Assembly (NCBI GenBank): GCA_005406025.1
Contig: BGZK01001376.1
Span: forward strand, 62,001 to 126,000
Length of the DNA: 64,000 nucleotides
Origin: Eumeta japonica
Taxonomy: Eukaryota > Arthropoda > Insecta > Lepidoptera > Psychidae
Reading direction: 5' to 3'
Shown here: positions 46,701 to 58,700 of the stretch, one piece after another
Layout: every line of letters starts with the position of its first letter
Numbering within the stretch: position 1 is the first letter of the stretch
Made by a program: the position numbers and the translations under genes
Notes under the pieces: generated by a model
What the model was told of the DNA's origin: nothing
What the model saw: only the letters and a program-made list of their open reading frames with translations
The model's database searches: none

Positions 46701-49700
46701 CCCTTATTCAGATTATAAAAAAAATACATCGCATCTACAAAGACCCATGTAAATATTGAAGATATATTGCGGCATAGGAATTATCCTTTGGTAGATAAAT
46801 GACCCTAGCTAAACCTAGAATCTGAATAAGGGTAGTGTTTTATTTTAACCCTCCTTTGTTTCTGCACTGGATTCTAGAAAATACTAGCAAATAAAGAAAC
46901 ACCATATGCCTTAAATGTCGGTTTTCTAAAATGAGGTCTATATATTGTAGTCCAATGAGTATTATTATAATCAACTTTTAGATGTGTGTAGGTAAGCAAA
47001 ACGCAAGACAGGCGATTAGAAGTGTATAAATGCAAACAAAGAGACAAGTTTATTATGTTGAGCGTCAGTTAAGTAAACTTACAAAACTCAATTTATTCAC
47101 TAAGTATGTTTTCCACAGGATACAATTCATACATAAAATTCATGATGTTTTTGAAGTGTGTGCATGTTTTTCATTGCTTTTTTGAAGTTATACTTCTTTA
47201 GGCGCATTATAAAAAAATGATGAAAATGAAATTTTAAGATGCGCGCGCATCATTGTAACACAAAATTAACAGGTTGAAGCTGCCCGCTTCGAATTCGAAT
47301 CCGAATTAGAATTCTAATTTCGAATAATGAGAGAATTTATGTTACACTTGATGTATGAAAATAAATATTTATTTATTTATTTAATTTTTAAGATTTAAAC
47401 TTAACTTTATTGACTGTATTGACTATCGTTTTCCAGTCCTTTTATTATTTTATTGTAATTAATTACTTGCATGCAATTAAAAATTATTTTTAATGATGCC
47501 AAAGAAGTATAACTTCTCACGCACGTACATAAGTACACGCACCCATTTTTTTTATTGAAGTTTACTCCTTAAGAATCGATTTTCATGTAAGGCCTCCGGT
47601 CTGGAAAATTTGTGAATGAAATTAATAAAACACTAAATCAAAAGCGTTACTCTTTTCTACGCAACGTACCTTGTTCATCTTTTAAATTGAAATCATGTAT
47701 GTTTAGTGCGGTGCGGCATGGTGTGGCGCGGCGTGGTTTAGCATAACGTGGCGTGGCATAACGTGTCATGTCGTGTAGGGTCGCGAGGTATAATGTAATA
47801 TAATATAATGTTATATCCTATTCGAGAACATTATCTACCTTTATGTAAAATGTCACGATTCGTAAATCGCGTATCTATTTCTATCAATGTGGTAACTATT
47901 TTATTTTATTTATTTATATCTATGTGGTAGTTTATATATTTTTTTAATATTTTTAATTTTTATTTCTAACATAATTAATATACAAAGTGACATCAATAGT
48001 GAAGCAAATTAACCTTCCTAACAATGTATCCATCTTCTATAAGTAATATATATTTATGTGACATGATTTATGCATAACATTTTACGGAACCAATTGAAAA
48101 GTATGAATAAAATACATACACGCTTTCCGATGATGACGCAAGAGATGCATTTATTTACCCCCTTTGTTTGTTGCAAATTTAAAGACAATCGTACATAAGG
48201 AGTAAACTGTATTCGTGCGTCGGATCTAATACACACACATTTCTTTCATTGGTTACATAGTCTTTTTTTATTTGTTCATTTAGCACAGCAATGGGTATTC
48301 GTTTAGTGAACTTAACGACATGTCATCAATATACCTTATCATCAGTATACACTTCGTTTTTATGTCTTCTTATCACACTCATGTTGAAATCTAAAATATA
48401 TATAAAAAGAAAATTAAATAAAATCAACTTCAAAAATGTGACCTTAGAACAGAGAGCAGGTGCACAGGGAAGTAGCAGATAGCGAACATCAGCACCACGG
48501 CCACCAGCATCTTGGCCGCCTTGCGCCGCGACCGCAGCTGACCTGCAAAAGAACACCAGATGAAACGACCTCGGAAATTTATGATTATCTATTTATATTT
48601 ATCGTGAGTCGTTTTGGCGGTGGAGAAAAACCAGCCAAGTCGGCATCGGAAGAGTGCAGCGAGGGTTCCTTACCACCAATTATTTATTATAGATTTACTA
48701 AAAAAAAAAAATTGTGTTTTCTTTCATTCATCGAGTCCGACTCGCACTTGGCCAGTTTATATAATTTGTTGTTTTACTTTACGTTTTTCCCTACAATCAC
48801 ATCTAGTTTGATACTTATTACGTTTATTATCATCGTTTTTATTATGATTGAGCAAAATAATAAAAAAACTTTGAAAAACACGTTTCTTGTACGGGAACCC
48901 GAGCAAGATTTTTTCTTATTTATTAAGATTTCTGGGAAACACATATTTGTTGAAAATTTCAAGCCGACACTTATTAGGGCTCAATAGATACAAGCCTTTA
49001 TTTCCGTTCTCGCTTCCGATCCCTATTTCGTTATTGATAGCGATCCCGGTCTCATTTTTAATAATGATCCCGATTCTTCTTCCGGTTCTGATCACAACGC
49101 CACTAAACAGAGGTACATTCACTTAGTGCATAATTTGACGTTTGGTTATTTCAGCAGTTTTGCTTATGTGAAACTAAAGGAAAGAACAACGATCTAAATA
49201 TATAACGTGTGTTTTATACTAAATTGAAGCCATTCCGTGTCCAAAGTTCGAACTTGATGGATTAGACTGATAGAACGGATAGAAAAACTACTGAATTTTC
49301 GTATCAAGTAAAACAAATATAATAGGACACCACTCCTCTCTCACATAAAGTTTTCACTTTGGCCGGAGATACAGCCACTCGAAGTGGAAATTGGGATTGA
49401 TTGATTATCCGGCTTCATAGTATAAAAAAAAAACAATGCGCCGACAGACTAATGACGCTCCACTTTTATACAGAGCCTGTGTTTCGGCTAGAGGTACAGT
49501 CGATACGTATATAAATCGGTCACTTGAGAGTTTAGTAATTTCCGTGCGACCAACAAACAGACAAACACACAGGCCAGCTTGCAATCTGTACTTAGATCAG
49601 TCATAAACGAACAACAAAAGCGGTGCAACGCCAACCCTTATATAAAGAGCGAAATTAGAATCATATGTTAAACCGTCCGGCGCGGCGGCGACAAACGAGC

Positions 49701-52700
49701 GCGGGTATTACGCGGCACGAATATTTTACTCTGCTTCGTAAAAAACAAAATCTCTCTCTACCCTCGTCTGCTCCATTCTCGTCGCCACGCTTAGAGATGA
49801 ATCTAGGCTTCTATTTTAGTATGTATCGCCTACGATGTTTTCTTCTGTCTAAACAGTACACGTCATCGAATCACCATTGTGCATATTTTAAGCCATACAA
49901 GCCTTTTTTTTTAAAATATATACTTCATTCAAATGGAAGTGCAATTTTCAAACGACAATAATTTATCATTTAATAAGGGGGTGTGATTGTGCCATCAACA
50001 CGCATGAGACAAGTTCAATGAAGAACTTAAGCTTGAAATATCGATGTAAGAAATGAGTGTCGACTGCGAGGGCTATTCTTTACCTGTCCGGAATATCAAA
50101 AAGAAACAAACATCTACCATTTAATATGGTTTTATTGCTTTTAAAAATATTCGCTACGATGGTCAATATACTTTTGCATATGCTAAAATCAATTTTTGTA
50201 TCGATTTTTCCATTCTAATTGAGGTATCTCCAAAATGTAAATTTTGAATCCATTAACGGCCTCTTTGCGACTGTAAAAACGTTAACCACGTAATTTATTA
50301 TTCACGCTTGGGAATAAACAGAAATTGTTTAGTGCCAAATAGGAACTGTACGGCGGATTACCCAACAATCTGATCTTTTAACCATTCAAAAACCGCTTTG
50401 TTATGGCCGACGTGTGACAGCTAGCATTGTCATGATAAAGAATGATTCTGCGTTGTTTGTTTTTCTTTATTATTTCTTCATAAACTTCTGGCAAACAAAT
50501 GGTCGTGTACCACTCTGAATTAACCGTTTTATAATTCTCTTCTAGTGGCACTGTAATCGCATGTCCATTTATGCCAAAAAAACAGTCAACCATTTGCCTA
50601 AAATGCTTTTGGCACGAATCATTTTTGTTGGGTTTGGCTCATTTTGGAACACCCACACCGTTGACTGTTGTTTTGTTTCAGGATCATACTCATAGATCCA
50701 AGATTTATCACGTGTGTAGATATTTTAAATAGATTTTTACGCAACATGATTGTACTTTTTATCGTTTTTTTTTGCACCAGTCGACACGAGCCTATTTTTA
50801 TCAATGCTCAAGTTGTGCGGAATCTAACGCGGACAAATTGTTTTTACATCCAAACTTTTATGTAATATCTTATGTATGCTCGTTATGTTTATGTTCAGGG
50901 ACGCCTTCATCTTGTGATATGTAACATGACGATCTTACATCATTAGTTCCCGCACAGCATCGATATTTTGTAGTGTAACAACCGATTTAGGATAACCTTC
51001 TTTAAATTCATCCGTGAGCATAGACTGCCCACAATCAAACTCACTAAACATGGTGATTTTGAAACAATACACGGTGATTTTCGATGGAACTTTATCCACA
51101 AAAGTCGAAGTGAGTTAAACGATTCACTGTTTTTTACATGAAACAATATTTAGTAATACTTTACGTTTTATCTTATAAAAGTATACCCCGACAGGCTTAA
51201 TACTTTTAATTATTGATATATATATATATATATATATATGTGGCGATAATCATATTGGCGTAGGAATATAATCCGCTTAATGAAGCATCCTTAAAAATGG
51301 AAACTGAGTGTACTTATGTTACTCAATTAATAAGACAGATGACTCTAGATGAATGCGATAAATCAGAGAGAAAAAAGTACCGTCTGCTCTCCCTCAAGAC
51401 CTAGAAGCGTCATTAGTTAGTCCTCGAGCGGCGGACAATTAAAAAGAGAGCGAAGTGTGAACAATAATTAAAACTTTCTCTCCTCTAAATTTTTTTATTC
51501 GAGTTCCGGAATATTTATTTGAAAACTTTAATTTGATAGCTAGTTTGCTCATAAAGGTTTTCCCTTTAATGAATTATTCGCCTATTACTTAAAATTTTTT
51601 TTATTCACATATTGTTATTTTTATGTATTTGCGTTTGCTTCTTAGAAGAGTAGGCAGATACCCCTCTACATAATAAGATCCTTGCACACATCTCTTTTTT
51701 CACTGACATCCATCAAACGTTTTTAAAAGCAAGTTCATCCATTTCGAGTGCTTAAAATTTGGCCTTTCTAGTCTATGACACCAATATTGTTAGCAGATTT
51801 TCTATTCATGCCGACCCTAATGTCATGTGTACTGTAGATAATAAAATGTATGTTACCATAAATAAACCTATTTTATGATTCCAAACAGAATTTGTCTGAG
51901 TGTTAACGAAGTGAAACAATCTTGCATAGAATTAAACGTGTTACACAATACTTACATAATAAATTAGATAAGTATATTTTATTGAGCTCCCACAATGCAG
52001 GCATGTTGCTGGTGTGAAGGCCGTAGAGATAAATCGGATGTATAATTAGAATCATCCCAGCCTTTGTTGAGCTTGTTTATAGCTTTAAAGCAGCTTATTA
52101 ACAATGTTTATTTTTGTTTACAACCTGCTCTAATCTTCTCATTAGCGTTTAAGCGTCTCATACTAAAAGCAACCTGATCTGTTTTTCTAATTTGTCAAAA
52201 AAAGTGTAACTTCAATACTAATGTATAATATAATGATAACGAAAATACACTGCGAGATAGCGGCGAGAATAGTTCCTCCCGATAAAGCGAAAACGGTTTG
52301 TAAATGTCATTCTAATATGAAAAATTCCTAAAATAATTATTTGTATAATTTGTTATAATGCTTATCATGAAAGTGACTTCGTCAAATGTAAAAAGCATTT
52401 TATTTGAGTAAATTTTTAGCAGTGTATCCGAAACACCATGAGGAAGACTTAACCCTTAATCGGACTTCAATTTGCTGAATGAAGATACAAAGAAAATAAT
52501 GGTTAAGTTTAAAATGTACTAGAAGGCAGAATTAAGAAATACCCTGAGTCAAAGTATATATTTGAATTTGTCAAACACTCGAGTTCTACATAATAACACT
52601 ATTGTAAATGAAGAAGACTACGACGCTTATTTAATAAACGCTAAGGTAGAGATAGAATTTAGATAGGATTGCGTTAAAAAAAACACCGAACCGAAGAATA

Positions 52701-55700
52701 AAAATGAATTATTGGAAAAAACTGGAGCTTAGGAAGACTAAAAAAGTTGCATCAGTACCTAACCTAGTCATCAGATCTAAAAATTAAAATAAAACATATG
52801 AATGTGCAATACAGGAAACCAGTGAAACAAGTGCAGTTGTAAATAAAGTTAAATTGAGCAAACAAGGTAAGGTGGTTGTAAAGTATAAAAACAGGGAAGA
52901 TGTTGCAAAAACGAAGTCAATACCTAGTGACAATTTGGGGGGTTATTACATCGTTAATCAAGATAAAACTAAAGTACCCAGAATCAAACTAGTAGATATA
53001 AACAATGAGCTTCATAAAGATGAGCTATTGGGTGATTTAGGCAGCATCAATATAATTATTTAATTGAAGTTTTACTACTATAGCTGATTATAAAAATAAT
53101 AGGGATAAAAGAAATATTATCCTTCAGGTAATGGCTGATATTTATTTAGGTATTAAAAAATAAAATACATTGTTGTTGGTCATCAGTGTTATCGTGTGTG
53201 CGATGTATTAAACTTAAATATTTGTTACAAATGTGGAAGAACAAATCGCAAACATAAAAAAATGTAGTAATGAAGTGAAGTATTTTAATTTTGCCGGTGA
53301 TTATAACAAAAAATATTGCACAAGTTCCATTAAAAATGTATTAATTTTTAATTTTTTAATATATCACTAGAATACCTTAAACACCCAAATATTTTACTTT
53401 CTTGGGTAAGATACGAGATCCGGGGGGTGAATAATGACAACAGTAACATGTGATCTAACAAAATTTACGACTGACAATAGTAATAATAATAATAATATAG
53501 AGGATTTTTTTGATAACATAGAATTACTCAGCAAAAATTTTATCAACAAAAATTTCAAGAACAAAAATATTATAATGCACGTTAATATGTAATATTTAAA
53601 CTTAAATAACACCTCAAGACTAGAAGTGTTACTCGAGAGAGTGTTAACAAAACCACATATAATTGCTTGTACATAGACATGGAATTAACCTTGTCCTAAT
53701 ATTTTCAGTTTAAATGATTGCAGCTTTTACTATAATGAGGGTTATGTCAACAAAGCTGATGTTGTTGATTTATACATCAGAAACAATATAGCACATTCGA
53801 GAAATATTGCGCTTGTTGGAGATTGTACATTTATCTCTGTTAACATAAAAATAAAACAAAATAATTCTTTAAAAAATACGGGAGTATATATATATATGTC
53901 ACGCTATTAAAAAATAAGCCATTAGTGAATCACTAAAACAATATTTCACCAATAACGTAAAAGTTGAAAATCGTATAATAGTTGGTGATTTTAATTTTAA
54001 TCTCTTAGCTGTAGATAATTCTAATGAAATATTCTTAAGAAACTTTTTGGACATGGGATTTTTTGCCTTATTTCAACAATATTACCTGACCAAGTGACAT
54101 AGATTATTCTTCCATAGATAATATGTTTGTCAAGTCTCCACTAACCGGTGTTAATTCTGAGACTTATACAATGTCTTTTCTGAGCATTGTTCATTATTCT
54201 TGACTATTAATCATAAATGTAAGCACGTAGTAAATGACACTAAATCTGCCATTAATTATAAGAAACCATAAAAATATTGTTGATGTTAACTGGACAGACT
54301 TCTTAACAAAGATTCACTTGAAGCAACTAATGCTCTAATAGGAAAAATTCAAGGGAGAAATTAATAAGGCCACGACTTTACACAACGTAACAGAAAACAC
54401 AAACCGCGCACTGAATCGATTACTGCGGGATTAATTAAATCATGCAATACTAAGAAGGAGCTTTTTAAGGCATGACAATTAGACGACAACAATTGGGATT
54501 TTAAAGAAAAATATGTTATTTATTGCAAATTGTATATAAATAATGCAAAAACCTCTATGTGAATTACACTGGAAAATCTAAATTGTTTTACCAAAAATTA
54601 ATAAAATAATGGAAACCAATAGCTCTACCTAATAGCTAAAAAATATTTTAATATTTTACCGAATAACTTGAGAAACTTATGTATGAAAAACAAAGCATTC
54701 AAAAAATTATTAACTTTCTAGTTTTGTAGATAATTACAATGATAGATAATTAATGTAGATAATTTTTATCTTTTTTTTTCCCTTTCCTTTATATAATTTA
54801 AATATGTGTTGTAATGTTGCCTAGCAACTAATAATGTCCTTTTGTAGCGGATTGACGCAAATAAACATGTATTTACTTTGATGTGACTAAGCCTACGCAC
54901 TGTTGATTATATCAATTCTATGAGATACTTTGTTATTTTCTGGTAAATAAATTTGAATTTATATACAAATAGATTATTTTAAGGTATCCATTAGCAAAGG
55001 GCTAATTAATATCTAACGCAATAAGCTCATGACCGTTTCGCATATAGGTGCACTGAAAATTTACGTACCAAGATTTTTAATTAAATCGATTGTTCCTTCT
55101 TATACAGATCGTACATATTTAAATATACAAACTCACGTGCCAATAGACTTTATTTAATGCATTTACTTTGAAAACCTTTTATTTCAATTACTTTAAAAGT
55201 TTAAGATAACAGTAATATTTTTAATAATAGTAATAATATTAAAACGGTATTAAATAATACGATAACAATATTAAATAATACAGTGACGTAATTTAATTTA
55301 ATAACAACCTTTACTGATTAAAGTCTTCTTTAAACGACGTTAATCATTAATGAATTTAAGGCATTATCTCAAATACACGATGACACTTTCGATGAAAAAC
55401 GACCGAACGCGATTTGAGTAATGGCGAAAATAACTATGATTAAACCGAAAAGAATTACACTTCATTCGTTAATTGTGAATGATATTAAATCTTAATAAAA
55501 TTTAATATCCTGCAATTAGTTATATAAGTACATTATAGGATTATATAATTAATTAATTACTATACGATAGCGAAGTTTTACAAATTAATAACACTAGTAA
55601 TATTATAACGAAGTTCACCCATTGCATAAGCTGTAATACCAGACTGAAATTGAAATCGGTTCACGGAACTATTCAGTTGTGATTGTTTCGCAAATGTTCA

Positions 55701-58700
55701 ATATTTTGAGATCAAATTAATCAACATATTATTCTATATCAAGGTAAAATTCAATTTATTTCCATTTTATTGTTGTATCCATGGTAAAAATGATATTTTT
55801 CGAAAAGAGCAGTACGAAAATTGAGAGGGCCGGCATGTCATACTAGATTCTTCTTTAAAAGTTGGTCTGCTTTGGATATTTTGGTACTTTAGTATATTTC
55901 ATATTGAAGCGGCTTAAGAGATTGTAAATAAATTTTGTACAAAAGCGGATTACGTCTTAGAGTTGCGGCAAAGAAACATGAGTGGGACCGCTAGAACAAA
56001 AAAATTGTTGGACTATTTAATAAATATCAATATGGCGTTTGAAATAAGACAAACGAAACATACGTTTGTTGTAACAGACTACGACGCCATCTACATCTAG
56101 ATGTGATATTTTATTTGTTTTAAACATCCAAACTATAAAAACATCGTGTTTATTAATTTCAGATAACCGCGTTCGCACGTATCGAGTACCTATCACGCAA
56201 ATCAATCCAATTTTTTTGTACAACCCTGAAAATATGCATGAGATAGTGTAGAAGTTTTTATAAATATCATACTCTATTTCACAAAAACTATAGCCGAGTA
56301 CTGAATATGTATTTTAAATCATTATCAATTCCAATTTAATTATCCTGAGTCTTAAACAAACGTTATATTATTCAATTCAATGAGAGAACAATTACTATAT
56401 TACGAATTCACATTTGCATGTCACTTCATTCTTAAAAAGACCAGATATCGAGCCACAGATAAAAGTATTATAATCCGACCGAACACCATAGACGAGGAAC
56501 ATTAATCTTTATTAGTTTACCATTTGGTATAAATAACGCAAAGTTTTAATCTATTCCTTGCTTGTTCCGAGATAAATTTCATCCGTAAATTTTGTTAACA
56601 CTCTCCAAATATTTGGCTAAATTATGCTTTCGCGTTCCGGAGCAATATTAAAATTAATAGCCGAGTATTATGTGACTAGAGTTGGCCTAAGTTTGTCGGA
56701 GTTTGTTTTTTGGTCTTTCCGAGAGTTGGAAATTCCGACTTTGCACTCTAGACGCCTTCGTCCCGCGAAACCTGATCGAGGGCAGCGCACGTCATGAAAA
56801 TTTTATTTTGCGCACTAGTCGAAACGAAAATATTAAAAATGAAATCTTATTTAGTGTAGTGCGTATGTTGGTACTATCGAGTTAAAGTTTTAAAATGTTT
56901 AAGCTGCGAAATCACTTTAAAATATCCTTATAAAATTACGCACAGAATTAAAATTTTGACATTTATTTTTGTTAATTTTTGGAACGAAGTTCCTTACGGC
57001 GGGCTTGGAGGAGATAGGGATTTTGCTGCGCGACCGAACTGAAAAAAATGTGATAGTAAAACCGTAAGAAAAAGTCCGTGGGATAAAACCGTAAGAATAA
57101 GAAAAAAGTCCGTGGAATAAAACCGTTAAATGAGACGTGCGCAGGCGCGACAGTCGTATATTTTTAGATATTTCGTTATTTTACTGCGCGTTTATTGGCG
57201 CAAGGTGACGCGAGCTCGGAGAACGGCGAACGCTGATTAGTGGATCACACCGGGCACGGCTGGCATGAGGCCGCGCGACTAGTTTACGACTTCGCGCGAT
57301 TACCGAGAATCGGTCGGGGTTATTTTCCATTAACAAATATATGTCGGTAAAATATAAGAAATAAATCATAATAATCGTAATTTTTTTCGAAAATAGAATT
57401 AACAATAGGAACAGAAAATGAAGATGATTGAAGAACAGACAGTAAGGAGTAAATGTCATAATTCCACTACAACGATCACCAAACGATTTAAGTAGCATCT
57501 TATAATAAAAAATATTCCTGTCATAACACTTAAAGTACATTATAGTTTTTTTTGCAAATTGTGTCGATTCTACATTAGCCGAAGGAACTTCGTTCCTGCC
57601 TGGTGTCCCACGACACCACTCGTTTTTTTTTCAATATACCGAATAGTCGAAACATCGCTTCATTTGTGAAACTCGCTCCCGCGCGTTATTACAAATAGTT
57701 AAATGAAAATACAATTGTGCAATACAAATTATAATGAAAAAAATATTTATGATCGTTATTTAAAATTAAATGGTCTAATTATGTTTTATTTCTTTTATGA
57801 TCTGGTTTAAACACTGACTCGTGTCCAGAAGCTGTGTGGTAATGTAGAATTTTATAAATTCAAACTGACAGCTCCGACTGAGAGAAAATCTAAATTGAAT
57901 TAATTTCACTAGAGTGAAGGAGGTTTCCTCCGACCAACTGAATTCACTGCATTAATTTTTATTAGGGACGTCAAAATAACAGACAGAAACTCATCATTTC
58001 TTTACACCAATTTAGTATGGCCGGACTCGCGTGCTGAAGGTAGCGTAACATTAATCAATTGTCTACTACGATTCTTTTGAAATCTAACTAATATTATAAT
58101 AAACGAAATCAACCAGTTTTTATTAGTTTTCTTCATCCATATTTGTATATGGCAATTGTAACAACAAATATAATAAAATAACTTCTGTATACATTGGAAA
58201 ATAACTAACAACTGCAATTATCTTTGTGAGTATACAAAGATATTTTTTGAATTACATGTTATGAAATTTCAACACAAAACTCGTCACATGGGATATTCAA
58301 AGATTTTAATACTTTTTGTAATACTGAAACTATTTTAACGATTTGGAACAATATAGGACAACCTTATGATCCAAAATTACGAATCATAAAAAATATTGTA
58401 TGGCAACCTTATGTTTCAATATTATAAAAAAATATGCCAAAATTTTCATATGAATGTGAATATCTATAGGTACAGTTTCCTATCAGATAGTATAGTATCA
58501 ACATTGGGTAGGTGGTGAAGGTAAATTAGAAAATATCGTATTTTTGTTAATTAACATCTTTTTATTCAAGCCTTTAGGAAATTGTTTCTTTCATGCCAAA
58601 TTTTAATTTTTTTTTTCACTGTTATTAAATTCATTATAAGCGAAATAAGGCCTACAACAAACCTTGGTAAATATTCAAATTTATTCAAAGTCCAGTAATA

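Larger units (their letters stand above)
52440..54900 (+). mobile_element. CR1/Jockey-type LINE with the reverse transcriptase core deleted
   Basis: ORF1 pieces (52560-53340), an endonuclease domain (53640-54250) and then, without a reverse transcriptase palm, a typical ORF2 C-terminal ending (about 54655-54722) and a 3' UTR. No target duplication or clear poly(A) was identified, so both limits are approximate. It lies in the receptor intron on the opposite strand to the gene. Confidence 0.72.

Noticed and set aside
48460..48987. 175-codon plus frame, the longest in the window
   Set aside because: Starts at a GTG, opposite the TM6 exon, and then runs through an inverted repeat and AT-rich intron. 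The minus strand explains the conserved part.
52854..53063. Independent small host gene
   Set aside because: Its sequence and the zinc knuckles and endonuclease downstream identify it as LINE ORF1.
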